DNA of 64,000 nucleotides, taken from NCBI GenBank assembly GCA_039033215.1, contig JBCCDA010000005.1:23834-87833 (forward strand), read 5' to 3'. The DNA is from Thermohalobaculum sp039033215. GTDB lineage: Bacteria; Pseudomonadota; Alphaproteobacteria; Rhodobacterales; Rhodobacteraceae. Positions 34,444 to 45,399 of this stretch are shown here, piece by piece. The notes under the pieces were generated by a model, which saw nothing but the letters and a program-made list of their open reading frames with translations, did no database searches and was not told where the DNA came from. How positions within the stretch are numbered: the stretch's first letter is position 1; every line of letters starts with the position of its first letter. Both the position numbers and the translations under genes were made by a program.

Positions 34444-36132
34444 TCATTCCAAGGCCGTCTCTAGCGCGCCGTTCGTCTCGACCACCACAGGTGCCGGCCG
34501 CATGCCGAGGATCGGCGCAATGCGGGCGATCAGGTCACGCGCCACCGGCACCGCTGTGCGCCCCGCCACGCGGCTCGGCCGGGGACCGGAGCGGTCCGTC
34601 GGCTCGTCCAGCGACACGATCAGCACATACTCCGGGTCATCCGTTGGGAAAACCGCGGCAAACGTGGAAATTACACGATCTTTTGCGTAGCCGCCCGGGA
34701 TCGGCTTGTTCGCCGTGCCGGTCTTGCCGCCAATACCATAACCCGGCAGATCCGCGCGCCGCGCCGTCCCGTCCACGACGGTAGCCCGCATGATGTCCAG
34801 CATCTGGCGCGCCGTCTTCTCGGAAAAAATGCGCTCTCCCGTCCGGGGATTGTCCGCAAGAAGGGTCGGGAAGACCCGCACGCCGCCGTTGGCCAGCGTG
34901 CCGTAGGCGGCTGCCAGATGCACCGGCGAGGCCGCGATCCCGTGGCCGTAGGCCGCCGTGATGGTCGACAGCTCCTTCCAGCGCTTGTGGCGGATGGGCG
35001 TCGAGGATTCCGGCAGCTCGATCCCCGAGAGGCCGAAGAATCCCAGCCGCTCGAGGTAGGACTTGAAGCGCGGTGTGCGCACCATCATCGCCAGCTTCGC
35101 GGTCCCGACGTTCGAGGATTTGATTACGATGTCCGCCAGCGTCATCTCGGGCGGCATGCGGTGGCTCTCGCCAATACGGTGGCGGCCATAGCGCAGCTCG
35201 CGCGGGGTCTGGATGATGGTCTCCACCCGCGCCGCGCCGACGTCGAGCGCCATGGCGGCCGTCAGCACCTTGAAGGTCGAGCCAAGCTCGTAGCGCCCCT
35301 GTGCCGCGCGGTTGAAGCGGGGATGGGTGTAGGACGGGCCGTTGTGCGGCTGACGCTCGGCGTTGGGGTCGAAATCGGGCAGCGAGACCATGGCGAGGAT
35401 CTCGCCCGTCTTCGCCTTCATCAGGACACCGGCCGCCCCTTTGGCGGTGAGGCGGGCGATGCCCTCGGCCAGGACCTGCCGCATGGCCTGCTGCAACCGG
35501 ATGTCCAGCGAAAGCCGCAGGGGTTCCGCCGCCATGGCAGGATCCGACAGGCGCGCGTCAAACTCGGCCTCGATCCCGCCCGAACCCTGAAACTCCGCAA
35601 AGCGGACAGCCTCGCGCCGGGCCTTGACCCCACCCATGATATGCGCCGCGGTCCGCCCCGCCGGGTAGAGCCGCACCTCACGGCTGCCGAAGTGCAGACC
35701 AGGCCAGCCAAGGTCATGGACGGCTTGCTTCTCACGCGGCGAAATCGGACGTTTGATCCAGACGAAGCGGCGTCCATCGGTGAGTTTGCGCAGAATTGCG
35801 GGTTCCTCGAGATCGGGGAAGATCCGCGCCAGATCGGCCGCGACCGAGACTGGATCCTTGATCACCGCCGGGTGGGCATAGAGCGACCAGGCCGGCAGGT
35901 TGGCCGCCAGCAGCGCCCCGTTGCGGTCGACAATTTCGGCGCGGACGGGGTTCGCCGCGGCCTGTGCCCGCGCGAGGCGGGGCTCGGACGGTTCGGTCAG
36001 CGCAAGAAGGCCCATCTGCAGCCCGACCGCCGCGTAACATAGCAGGAAGACCATCATCACAAGGATGAGCCGCCAGTCGCCGCGAAGCGCATTGCGCCCG
36101 ACGGGGCGTTGGGTGGCGGCGATCTCGGTCAT
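34444..36132 (-). CDS. ftsI: Septal peptidoglycan transpeptidase FtsI (PBP3)
   Basis: A 562-residue class B penicillin-binding protein cross-linking septal peptidoglycan. A cytoplasmic tail and one membrane segment (about residues 21-43) precede the dimerisation domain (E-I-V-D-R-N-G-A-L-L-A, R-L-Y-P-A-G-R-T-A-A-H-I-M-G). The catalytic triplets are S285-x-x-K288 (G-S-T-F-K), S-S-N (K-S-S-N-V-G-T) and K-T-G (G-G-K-T-G-T-A). ATG 36132 overlaps the ftsL stop by four bases; an open frame extends upstream but inside ftsL. It works with FtsW, encoded five genes downstream. Confidence 0.97.
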   Translation of the reverse strand: MTEIAATQRPVGRNALRGDWRLILVMMVFLLCYAAVGLQMGLLALTEPSEPRLARAQAAANPVRAEIVDRNGALLAANLPAWSLYAHPAVIKDPVSVAADLARIFPDLEEPAILRKLTDGRRFVWIKRPISPREKQAVHDLGWPGLHFGSREVRLYPAGRTAAHIMGGVKARREAVRFAEFQGSGGIEAEFDARLSDPAMAAEPLRLSLDIRLQQAMRQVLAEGIARLTAKGAAGVLMKAKTGEILAMVSLPDFDPNAERQPHNGPSYTHPRFNRAAQGRYELGSTFKVLTAAMALDVGAARVETIIQTPRELRYGRHRIGESHRMPPEMTLADIVIKSSNVGTAKLAMMVRTPRFKSYLERLGFFGLSGIELPESSTPIRHKRWKELSTITAAYGHGIAASPVHLAAAYGTLANGGVRVFPTLLADNPRTGERIFSEKTARQMLDIMRATVVDGTARRADLPGYGIGGKTGTANKPIPGGYAKDRVISTFAAVFPTDDPEYVLIVSLDEPTDRSGPRPSRVAGRTAVPVARDLIARIAPILGMRPAPVVVETNGALETALE

Positions 36133-36500
36133 TGGACGAACCAGCCGACGGGACGGCCACGCGGCACGGGCATCTCGGGCCCGGTCTCCGCGACCGGCGC
36201 CTCGGGCACCAGCGGTGCGTCCGGGAAGGGCACGACCATGGCATCCTGCAGGACCTCGGGCGTCATCGGCACAAGCTGCAGCCGGTGATTGTGCTGAGCA
36301 ACCAGCGCCTGCAGACGCTCGGGCCGGTTGAGATAGGCCCATTCGACGCGCAGCACCTGAAGCTGCTCGCGTTCCTGCGCGATCTCGCTGCGCAGTTCGA
36401 CGACCCGGTCATAGGCCGTCATCGTGTTGTAGTTGATCCCGTAGGCCCAGACCGCCATGGCGACGACCGCCGAGACAATGATCAGTGCATGCCGGATCAT
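36129..36500 (-). CDS. ftsL: Cell division protein FtsL
   Basis: A 123-residue bitopic protein. One N-terminal membrane segment (residues 3-22, H-A-L-I-I-V-S-A-V-V-A-M-A-V) is followed by a leucine-zipper-like periplasmic helix (R-S-E-I-A-Q-E-R-E-Q-L-Q-V-L-R-V-E-W-A-Y-L-N-R-P-E-R-L), and a Pro-rich tail. The E-W-A-Y-L-N-R-P-E-R-L stretch is characteristic of alphaproteobacterial FtsL. Identity also rests on its place between rsmH and ftsI, overlapping both by four bases. Confidence 0.9.
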   Translation of the reverse strand: MIRHALIIVSAVVAMAVWAYGINYNTMTAYDRVVELRSEIAQEREQLQVLRVEWAYLNRPERLQALVAQHNHRLQLVPMTPEVLQDAMVVPFPDAPLVPEAPVAETGPEMPVPRGRPVGWFVQ

Positions 36501-37489
36501 GGGAGCTCTCCCGCGATCTTGGGCAGGCCCAGGACGCGTGCCTCGAGCGCGACAGGGGTGGCATCGGTACGGACTGCCCAGCGCAGGCGGGCAGAACGAG
36601 CGCGCGGGTTGCGCTCGGTCTCGGCCGGGCCGGCGGCCACGGGTTTTTCGGGCCGCTCGAACCGGGGCGGCGGCATCTCGCGGTCGGGGCCGTGCCGCGA
36701 GCCACCCGCGGTGATGGCCGAGCCCGTCTGCAGATACCGCTTCACGATCCGGTCCTCGAGCGAGTGGAACGTGACAACCACGAGCCTGCCACCGGGCCTG
36801 AGGATCCGCTCGGCGGCGGCGAGGCCGCGGACAAGCTCCCCCAGTTCGTCGTTCACCGCGATCCTGAGCGCCTGGAATGTGCGGGTCGCCGGATGGAGCT
36901 GCCCCGGGCGGGGCCTTGGCAGGCATGAGGCCACGATCTCGGCCAGCTGCAACGTCGTCTCGATCGGTGTCTCGGCGCGGGCCTTGACGATGGCGCGGGC
37001 GATCCGGCGCGCCGCCCGCTCCTCGCCCAGCCCGTAGATCAGATCGGCCAGTTGGCCTTCGTCCAGTCCCGCCACCAGATCGGCAGCGGACCGGCCCTCG
37101 CCCGACATGCGCATGTCGAGCGGCCCGTCGCGCATGAAGGAGAACCCCCGCACTGCCTGATCGAGCTGCATCGAAGAGACCCCGATATCCAGCACCACGG
37201 CGTCGACCCCGTCGGGTGCCTCGGCCTCGACCAGCCTGTCGAGATCGCCAAAGCGGCCTTCGATCAGCACCAGCCCCTCGGCCGGCTCGGCCAATGCCAG
37301 CGCGGACGGGTCACGGTCGATCCCGATCACCCGCGCACCACGCTCCAGGATCGCACGGCTGTAGCCGCCTGCCCCGAAGGTGCCGTCGACCACGATGCGC
37401 CCGTCCAGGGTGCCCAACGCCACCATCACCTCGTCCAGCAAGACGGGGACATGTGGCTGGAACGTATCCGGAGCCACTGCGGCGTTCAT
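36497..37489 (-). CDS. rsmH: 16S rRNA m4C1402 methyltransferase RsmH
   Basis: A 330-residue SAM-dependent methyltransferase acting on C1402 of 16S rRNA. Family motifs are H-V-P-V-L-L-D-E-V, V-D-G-T-F-G-A-G-G-Y-S (SAM site), D-I-G-V-S-S-M-Q-L-D, F-M-R-D-G-P-L-D-M-R-M, T-F-Q-A-L-R-I-A-V-N-D-E-L and F-H-S-L-E-D-R-I-V-K. ATG 37489 overlaps the mraZ stop by four bases. Second gene of the dcw cluster, as usual. Confidence 0.97.
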   Translation of the reverse strand: MNAAVAPDTFQPHVPVLLDEVMVALGTLDGRIVVDGTFGAGGYSRAILERGARVIGIDRDPSALALAEPAEGLVLIEGRFGDLDRLVEAEAPDGVDAVVLDIGVSSMQLDQAVRGFSFMRDGPLDMRMSGEGRSAADLVAGLDEGQLADLIYGLGEERAARRIARAIVKARAETPIETTLQLAEIVASCLPRPRPGQLHPATRTFQALRIAVNDELGELVRGLAAAERILRPGGRLVVVTFHSLEDRIVKRYLQTGSAITAGGSRHGPDREMPPPRFERPEKPVAAGPAETERNPRARSARLRWAVRTDATPVALEARVLGLPKIAGELP

Positions 37490-37953
37490 CCGTCCAGCCC
37501 CCTCAAGTCGATGTAGACGGGGTCATCCCCATCGTCGCCAAGCTCGGCCTCGAAGGCATTGTAACCTTCAGGCGTCCAGATTTCGAAACACGAGGCATTG
37601 CCCGCGAAGCGCACGTCCTTGACCAAGCCGATCACCTCGCGCAGGCCCTTCGAGATCAGGATCCGTCCGTTGTCGTCGACCTGCACGTGATTGGCGCGGT
37701 TGATCAGCGCGACGGCCATCTGGCGCTGACGCTTGCGGCTGCCGTAGTCGGTTGTGTTGTGACGCTCGATCAGCTTGTCGTAGGATTCGGCCGTGAAGGC
37801 GACATGCGACCGCGGATCCTCGAGTTGGGGGACGATCACCAGCGCGCCGTCCGAGCCGCGCGTCGTCAGAACCTTGCGAAAATCCGTGGGAAGCGCGACG
37901 CGACCCTTGTCGTCGAGCTTGTGGTCGTGGATCCCTGTGAAATGCCTGACCAC
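37486..37953 (-). CDS. mraZ: Transcriptional regulator MraZ
   Basis: A 155-residue protein of two AbrB/SpoVT-like halves. The first has D-D-K-G-R-V-A-L-P-T-D-F-R and the second D-D-N-G-R-I-L-I-S-K-G-L-R, the paired D-x-x-G-R signatures of MraZ. It binds TGGGN repeats upstream of its own operon and tunes dcw transcription. The start is GTG 37953 (V-R-H-F-T-G-I-H). No strong Shine-Dalgarno is visible. The upstream 428 bases hold the repeat array at 38200-38234. Confidence 0.95.
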   Translation of the reverse strand: MVRHFTGIHDHKLDDKGRVALPTDFRKVLTTRGSDGALVIVPQLEDPRSHVAFTAESYDKLIERHNTTDYGSRKRQRQMAVALINRANHVQVDDNGRILISKGLREVIGLVKDVRFAGNASCFEIWTPEGYNAFEAELGDDGDDPVYIDLRGLDG

Positions 37954-38199
37954 GGCCCCGGGCGTCCCTTTTGTTCCGCCAGAGGGGAGGGCCTGGAACG
38001 GAACGGGCGGATCGTTAGCCTGCCGATCCGCCCGCCGTCCCTCGGAGTGTCACGCGACTTGCCCGATTTGCCGGGTCTGCTCTCAGCCGCGCAGTGTGCT
38101 CTCGCCTCTGCTCTTCTCCTGGAGACACCCGCTGGAGCCTGTATGAAACCGCTCGATTATTGTGCTGCCAGCGGATGTCTCTGAGGACATTGTGTACTC

Positions 38200-38234
38200 C
38201 ACCACTCTCTCCCACACAAGCCCATAACCTCCCA
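38200..38234 (-). promoter_or_regulatory. MraZ-box array upstream of mraZ
   Basis: Read on the minus strand, TGGGA (38230-38234), TGGGC (38220-38224), TGGGA (38210-38214) and a weaker TGGTG (38200-38204) recur at exact 10-base steps. TGGGN repeats with 5-base spacers are the known MraZ-binding pattern. A consensus -35 TTGACA lies at 38256-38261 just upstream, though no good -10 follows at 17 bases. The array is about 250 bases before the mraZ start, implying a long leader. The rest of 37954-38381 shows nothing further. Confidence 0.75.
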
Positions 38235-38381
38235 CCAAGCCATTTTTCTCACCCATGTCAACATCTTGTATCGCCGCGCGGAGTATCCGCAACATGCGGA
38301 CCCGCCGAGAGAAGATTGGACCGCAGCACGGCCATGCGCTAGCTCCGGTGGGACAGAAGTGGAGAGGAAGGGGCGAATCCC

Positions 38382-38786
38382 ATGGAGCATTTCAAGGCAG
38401 GCACGCGACCCACGAAATACGGGCCTGAGTCGTATTTCACCGGCACCGTGATGCAGGATCCGATCGTCGAGGCCCCGGAACCCGCCCGCATCCGCGCCGT
38501 GCGTGTGAGCTTCGAGCCGGGCGCGCGGACGGCCTGGCACACGCATCCGCTGGGTCAGACGCTGCACGTCGTCTCGGGCGTCGGGCGGTTCCAGACGCTG
38601 GGCCAGCAACCGGTCGAGATCAAGGCGGGCGACACGGTCTGGATCCCACCGGGAGAGAAGCACTGGCATGGTGCCGCCCCCGACACGGCGATGGTCCATA
38701 TCGCGTTCCAGGAAGCGCTCGACGGCAAGCACATAGAGTGGATGGAGAAGGTCGAGGACACCGACTACCTGGTCGATCCCGCCTGA
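38382..38786 (+). CDS. Cupin-domain protein
   Basis: A 134-residue single-domain cupin. The first cupin motif is W-H-T-H-P-L-G-Q-T-L-H-V-V-S-G (about residues 51-65) and the second is P-P-G-E-K-H-W-H-G-A (about 89-98), giving the His-rich metal site of the beta-barrel. Close relatives are annotated as (R)-mandelonitrile lyase-like or carboxymuconolactone-decarboxylase-associated cupins; the actual reaction cannot be stated. A GAGGAAGGGG upstream supports ATG 38382. It is followed after 60 bases by a patatin gene on the same strand and is divergent from the dcw cluster. Confidence 0.88.
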   Translation: MEHFKAGTRPTKYGPESYFTGTVMQDPIVEAPEPARIRAVRVSFEPGARTAWHTHPLGQTLHVVSGVGRFQTLGQQPVEIKAGDTVWIPPGEKHWHGAAPDTAMVHIAFQEALDGKHIEWMEKVEDTDYLVDPA

Positions 38787-38846
38787 TCGGATGCGGCGCG
38801 CCCGTGTCCGGGATGCCGGAGACGGGTGAGCCGGGGGGACGCAAGG

Positions 38847-39932
38847 ATGAAGCGGATCCTGGCACTATCGGGAGGCGGCGTGCGCGGTGCCGTGGAGGTG
38901 GCATTCCTCGAGGCGATCGAGGCGCACTACCGCAAGCTGGGCCACGACAGCCTGGCCGATGTCTATGACCTCGTGGGCGGGACGTCGACCGGGGCGCTGG
39001 TCGCCACGGCCATATCGCTCGGCCAACCGGTCTCGGAGATCGCCCGGTTCTACACCGAGAAGGCGCCGCGGTTGTTCGGCAAGTCGCGCGGCGGTCTCGC
39101 GCGGCTCTTCAAACCGGCCTTCGACTCGCGGATCCTGGAGGACGAGATCCGGGGGGAGGTCGGCGATCTCACGCTCGGCGCGCCGGAGCTGCGCACCTAT
39201 CTGGGGATCGTCACCAAGCGGCTGGACACCGGGGCGCCCTGGATCCTCTCGAACATACCCAGCGCCCCCTATTTCGAAGACGACCCCGCCGAAGGCTTCA
39301 TCGGCAACAAGCACTACGAGCTGGCAAAACTGCTGCGTGCGTCTTCTGCCGCCCCGACGTTGTTCCAGCAGCAGACGATCAAGGTCGCCCCGAACGAGGC
39401 GCCAGGCGTCTTCGTCGATGGCGGCGCGAGCCCCTACAACGACCCCTCGATGGCGCTGCTCCTGTTGGCGCGCGCGAAGGCATTCGGGCTGGAGTGGCCG
39501 CTGGGGGTGGCGAACCTCTCGATCACGTCGGTTGGCACCGGCACGTACCGCCGCCGCCTGCCCCGCGAGATCGCGGCGAAGGCGCCGCCCTGGCAGATCA
39601 CCAAGGAGACGCTCCTTGGCATGATCAACGACAACGAGGCGCAGGCGCTGACAATGATGCAGTGGATGGGCCAGTCCCCTCAGCCGGAGCGTCTCAACTC
39701 CGAGATCGGGACCTTGGACGGCGAGACACTGTTCGGGGAGCCAGCCTTCCACTTCCAGCGACTCGACCTTCCGATCGGTTACGCAGCTCTGCGCTCGGCC
39801 GGCGTCGAGGTCACAGAAGCGGAGGTCAGACGGTTCGAGACGATTGAGGACCCGAAGGTGATCCCACGTCTGATGGAAGTGACACGCGCCTATTGCGCGA
39901 ACACCTACGACCTGGACGCGCTGTTGGTCTGA
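38847..39932 (+). CDS. Patatin-like phospholipase family protein
   Basis: A 361-residue alpha/beta acyl hydrolase with a Ser-Asp dyad. The oxyanion loop S-G-G-G-V-R-G is at residues 8-14, the nucleophile Ser47 in G-T-S-T-G, and the Asp191 in V-D-G-G-A. No signal peptide or membrane segment is seen, so it is probably cytoplasmic or delivered by another route. GGGGGA eight bases upstream favours ATG 38847 over the GTG at 38826. Lipid substrate unknown. It may be cotranscribed with the cupin gene. Confidence 0.9.
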   Translation: MKRILALSGGGVRGAVEVAFLEAIEAHYRKLGHDSLADVYDLVGGTSTGALVATAISLGQPVSEIARFYTEKAPRLFGKSRGGLARLFKPAFDSRILEDEIRGEVGDLTLGAPELRTYLGIVTKRLDTGAPWILSNIPSAPYFEDDPAEGFIGNKHYELAKLLRASSAAPTLFQQQTIKVAPNEAPGVFVDGGASPYNDPSMALLLLARAKAFGLEWPLGVANLSITSVGTGTYRRRLPREIAAKAPPWQITKETLLGMINDNEAQALTMMQWMGQSPQPERLNSEIGTLDGETLFGEPAFHFQRLDLPIGYAALRSAGVEVTEAEVRRFETIEDPKVIPRLMEVTRAYCANTYDLDALLV

Positions 39933-40265
39933 GGCGGGATCGGGATCTCTCTTTCAGGTAGCCCCTTTTGCCGGGGCTCGGAGGGTCGTTGCCGCAGTCG
40001 CAAAGGTCGGGCGGCCGCCCGGTGGGTCCGTTGCGGGACCCTGCCCTGTTACCCTGGGCAGGGGGTTGCCTGGTGACGGGAGCTACCCCGTGGCGGGTGT
40101 CAATCGCCAGGCATCCGTGCCAAGTGGCCGCCGCGGTGCAGCCCGAGATGCCGGTCTCCAAAGGATGCCGAGCGGTCTACCGGCGATTCCCTAAGATTTG
40201 GCTAAAGTTGCGCACGTGAGAACCCGCACCGGGCAACCGTAGACCATCCCGCTGCCCCACCGCCC
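39933..40265. other. Gene-free intergenic region between patatin gene and glp operon
   Basis: No convincing gene is seen; the only longer frames here have implausible, Arg/Pro-rich composition. The stretch contains the palindrome GGGCGGCCGCCC at about 40009-40020 and the hairpin at 40039-40063. The remainder (40064-40265) shows nothing recognisable. Confidence 0.6.
40039..40063 (+). terminator. Hairpin downstream of patatin gene
   Basis: CCCTGCCC and GGGCAGGG form an 8-bp stem with a 9-base loop, 106 bases after the patatin stop. No T-run follows. It is the best candidate for ending the cupin-patatin transcript. Confidence 0.4.
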
Positions 40266-40298
40266 ACAAGAAAAACCCCGGCGGGAACCCGCCGGGGT
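40266..40298 (-). terminator. Intrinsic terminator of the glp operon
   Basis: On the minus strand the stem ACCCCGGCGG / CCGCCGGGGT (10 bp, loop of four) is followed by TTTTTCTTG. It begins 46 bases after the glpV stop. Stem strength plus T-run make this the clearest rho-independent terminator in the window. Confidence 0.88.
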
Positions 40299-40343
40299 CG
40301 GTCTCATCTCACGGCGGGTTTGAAACCCACCGCATGCCCGGCA

Positions 40344-42071
40344 TTACTGCCAGCGCTTGATGATCTCCTCGTAGGCGATGGTCTCGCCCTGAGGTTTCTC
40401 GTTCTCGAGCTTGGCCTTGGGCGAGCCGGGCTGGCTGAGCCAGAACTCTGGATCCTGCTCGTCGTTCAGGCGCGGGCCGCAGCCACCATAGACCTGGGCA
40501 CGCTCGTCAGCCGACTGCATGCGGGCCATGATGGTGTCCATCTCCATGGCGAGACGGTCCATGGCTTCCTGCGGCGTGAACGCACCCGAGTTCACGTCCC
40601 CGATCTGCTGCCACCAGAGCTGCGCCAGCTTGGGGTAGTCCGGCACGTTGACGCCTGTCGGCGACCAGCGCACCCGGTCGGGAGAGCGGTAGAACTCGAC
40701 CAGACCACCGAGGTTCGGCGCCCGCTCGGTGAAGCTCTCGTGGTTCACGGTCGTGTCGCGGATGAACGTCAGGCCCACGTGGGACTTGCGGACATCGACG
40801 GTCTTGGAGACCACGAACTGCGCATAGAGCCATGCGGCCTTGGCGCGATCGATCGGCGTCGACTTCAGGATCGTCCACGAACCGGCATCCTGGTAGCCGA
40901 CCTTCTGACCCTCGGTCCAGTAGGGACCATGCGGGCTGGGGGCCATCCGCCAGAGCGGCGCACCATCGGCATCCACCGTGTTGTTGCCCTCGGACTGCGG
41001 GGCAACCATCGACGCCGTGAAGGCGGTGTACCAGAAGATCTGCTGGGCCACGTTGCCCTGGCTGAGCGCCGGCAGCGATTGGTAGAAGTCGTAGCTGGCC
41101 GCACCCGGAGGCGCATACTTCCGCAGCCACTCGTCCCACTTGCGGATCGCATAGACCGCAGCCGGGCCGTTCGCCGCCCCGCCGCGCGAGACCGAGGCCC
41201 CGACCGGGTTACAGGTGCCGGCTTCCATGCGGATGCCCCATTCGTCGACGGGCACGCCGTTCGGCTCGCCCACGTCACCGGCGCCCGCCATCGAGAGCCA
41301 GGCATCCGTCATGCGCCAGCCCAGGTCAGGCGCGCGCTTGCCGTAGTCCATGTGGCCATAGACCTTTACGCCGTCGATCTCCTGGACATGCACGCTGAAG
41401 AACTCGGCGATGTCCTCATAGGCCGACCAGTTGACCGGAACGCCCAGGTCGTAGCCGTAGATCTCCTTGAACTGCGCCTGCAGGTCAGGATTGTCGAACC
41501 AGTCCTTGCGGAACCAGTAGAGGTTGGCGAACTGCTGGTCGGGCAGCTGGTAGAGGTTGCCGTCCGGCCCCGTCGTGAAGCTGATCCCCATGAAGTCATC
41601 GAGATCGAGACCGGGGTTCGTCACGTCCGGGTTCTCGGCCATGAACTCGGTCAGGTTGTAGGCGAGCTGCAGGCGCGAGTGCGTGCCGATCAGATCCGAG
41701 TCGTTGACATAGGCATCGTAGAGATTGCGCTTGGTCTGCATCTGGGTCTGCACGGCCTGCACGACCTCGCCTTCCCCCAGCAACTGGTGGTTGACCTTGA
41801 TGCCGGTGATCTCCTCGAAGGCCTTGGTCAGGACTTCCGACTCGTAGCTGTGCGTCGGGATGGTTTCCGACAGCACGTTGATCTCCATCCCCGCGAACGG
41901 GGCGGCGGCGTCGATGAACCACTGCATCTCGGCCTTCTGCTCGTCTGCGGAAAGCGCCGAGGGTTGGAACTCCTCGGTGATCCATCGTTCGGCCGCGGCC
42001 ATGTCTGCGTGGGCTGGCGCCCCCCAGACCAAGGCAAGCGCTGCCGCGGTTGCGTACAGATTTCTTCTCAT
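40344..42071 (-). CDS. glpV: Glycerol ABC transporter substrate-binding protein
   Basis: A 575-residue periplasmic binding protein with a signal peptide cleaved after A-H-A (about residue 22). The family-1 solute-binding features include I-N-V-L-S-E-T-I-P-T-H-S-Y-E-S and F-E-E-I-T-G-I-K-V-N-H-Q. Its length, well above ordinary sugar-binding proteins, and its place after GlpU match the GlpV component of the rhizobial glycerol importer GlpSTPQUV. GGGAGGAA precedes ATG 42071. It is the last gene of the glp operon, ahead of the terminator at 40266-40298. Glycerol as substrate is inferred from the linked glpD and glpR. Confidence 0.92.
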   Translation of the reverse strand: MRRNLYATAAALALVWGAPAHADMAAAERWITEEFQPSALSADEQKAEMQWFIDAAAPFAGMEINVLSETIPTHSYESEVLTKAFEEITGIKVNHQLLGEGEVVQAVQTQMQTKRNLYDAYVNDSDLIGTHSRLQLAYNLTEFMAENPDVTNPGLDLDDFMGISFTTGPDGNLYQLPDQQFANLYWFRKDWFDNPDLQAQFKEIYGYDLGVPVNWSAYEDIAEFFSVHVQEIDGVKVYGHMDYGKRAPDLGWRMTDAWLSMAGAGDVGEPNGVPVDEWGIRMEAGTCNPVGASVSRGGAANGPAAVYAIRKWDEWLRKYAPPGAASYDFYQSLPALSQGNVAQQIFWYTAFTASMVAPQSEGNNTVDADGAPLWRMAPSPHGPYWTEGQKVGYQDAGSWTILKSTPIDRAKAAWLYAQFVVSKTVDVRKSHVGLTFIRDTTVNHESFTERAPNLGGLVEFYRSPDRVRWSPTGVNVPDYPKLAQLWWQQIGDVNSGAFTPQEAMDRLAMEMDTIMARMQSADERAQVYGGCGPRLNDEQDPEFWLSQPGSPKAKLENEKPQGETIAYEEIIKRWQ

Positions 42072-42120
42072 GGTTCCTCCCGTGAGATTGCAGCCCTTTT
42101 CGGGCTCGGTTTACCGGCCT

Positions 42121-42594
42121 CTACACCCAACGGAACACCGAAAGGGCAAAGAGGACCGAGATGATGGTGGCATACCAGAGCGGCTGATCGCTGAAGCCGA
42201 GCCAGCCGAGGTGGATGAAGGCAGAGCCGAGCAGGCTGATGAACAGCCTGTCGCCCCGGGTCGTATCGATGCCGAGAGCACCCGGTGTGCGGGGATTGCC
42301 GCCCGGCTTGCGGATCTCCCAGATCGTCATGGTGATCAGGGCGCAGGCGATGAGCCCGAAGAATGTCGCCGTCTGCCAGGTCCAGGCCATCCAGGCGAGC
42401 AAGGGCTCGTCGACGGCATTCTGGGCGTGTGCGAGGCCCGGCACGACCGCCCAGGCCAACACCGCAAGCGCGCCGCCGAGCATTCTGGGCGCGCGCACGC
42501 CGGAGGCTGCTTGGGAGGCTCTCCTCTTCATCTGGCCCGAAATACCTTGGAAGGTCGGTGTCCGCACATCTCTCTCTGATCGAGCGTCGACCAT
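42121..42594 (-). CDS. glpU: DUF2160 small membrane protein of glycerol importer
   Basis: A membrane protein of the GlpU type, associated with the glycerol ABC importer, role unknown. The recognisable core starts at W-M-A-W-T-W-Q-T-A-T-F-F and holds about three membrane segments, ending in V-L-F-A-L-S-V-F-R-W-V. The ATG at 42594 is listed (157 residues) because a GGAGG lies five bases before it and it overlaps the glpQ stop. A later ATG at 42483 would begin with a signal-peptide-like helix ending A-H-A-Q. The extra N-terminal residues are partly encoded by a dispersed repeat (42526-42548), so they may be a recent, nonfunctional extension. Confidence 0.8.
   Translation of the reverse strand: MVDARSERDVRTPTFQGISGQMKRRASQAASGVRAPRMLGGALAVLAWAVVPGLAHAQNAVDEPLLAWMAWTWQTATFFGLIACALITMTIWEIRKPGGNPRTPGALGIDTTRGDRLFISLLGSAFIHLGWLGFSDQPLWYATIISVLFALSVFRWV
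42526..42548 (-). repeat. Dispersed repeat core, copy B
   Basis: Minus strand AAGGTATTTCGGGCCAGATG plus AAG, matching the core at 51141-51163 except at two or three positions. It lies within the proposed 5' coding part of glpU, in frame and without a stop. Confidence 0.7.
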
Positions 42595-43429
42595 CACACC
42601 CTCCCCATCGCGAAACCCTTCGCGATGTAGTTGCGCACGAAGTAGATAACGATCGCTCCCGGGATGATCGTCAGCACCCCAGCCGCCGCCAGCAGTCCCA
42701 GCTCATACCCGGAGGTCGAGGCCGTCTTTGTCATCACGGCGACGATGGGTTTGGCGTCCACCGCCGTCAGCGTCTTCGCCAACAGCATCTCGACCCAGCT
42801 GAACATGAAGCAGAAGAACGCCGTGACCCCGATGCCGCTTGCGATCAGCGGCATGAAGATCTTCACGAAGAAGGCCGGGAACGAGTAGCCATCGACATAG
42901 GCCGTCTCGTCGATCTCCTTCGGGACGCCCGACATGAAGCCCTCCAGGATCCAGACCGCCAGCGGAATGCTGAACAGGCAATGCGCCAGCGCCACCGCGA
43001 AGACCGTGTCGAACATTTGCATCGACGAATAGAGCTCGATGAACGGCACGGCAAAAACCGCGGGCGGCGCCATCCGGTTCGTCAGCAGCCAGAAGAAGAG
43101 GTGCTTGTCGCCAAGGAAGCGGTAGCGGCTGAAGGCATAGGCGGCAGGCAGCGCCACACTCACGGTCAGCACGGTGTTGATGCAGACATAGAGGATCGAA
43201 TTCACATAACCCCAGGCCCATGACGGATCGCAGCCCGCCCGGACAGCGCCGCCCCAGATCTCGGGCACACCGCACAGGATCGCGCTGTAGTTGTCGAAGG
43301 TGAACGTGACCGGGAAGGGGCTGAAGCCGCCCAGGATCTCGTTGGTGGTCTTGAACGACATGTTCACGAGCCAATAGATCGGCAGCATCAGAAACAGGAT
43401 GTAGAGGGCGGGAACGAGCCAGCGGAGCT

Positions 43430-43433
<4 letters not shown>
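42594..43433 (-). CDS. glpQ: Glycerol ABC transporter permease GlpQ
   Basis: A 279-residue inner-membrane permease with six predicted segments. The coupling motif E-x-A-x-x-D-G near E-T-A-Y-V-D-G-Y-S-F-P-A-F-F-V-K-I-F-M-P-L is the EAA loop that docks the ATPases. It is of the MalG type (short N-terminus, late EAA loop). ATG 43433 overlaps the glpP stop by four bases, so the two permeases are coupled. Substrate assignment follows from the operon. Confidence 0.94.

Positions 43434-45398
<1,965 letters not shown>

Positions 45399-45399
<1 letters not shown>

Noticed and set aside
39826..40161. 111-codon minus-strand frame downstream of the patatin gene
   Set aside because: Arg/Pro/Ser-rich, no Shine-Dalgarno, overlaps the patatin 3' end and a hairpin; treated as noncoding.
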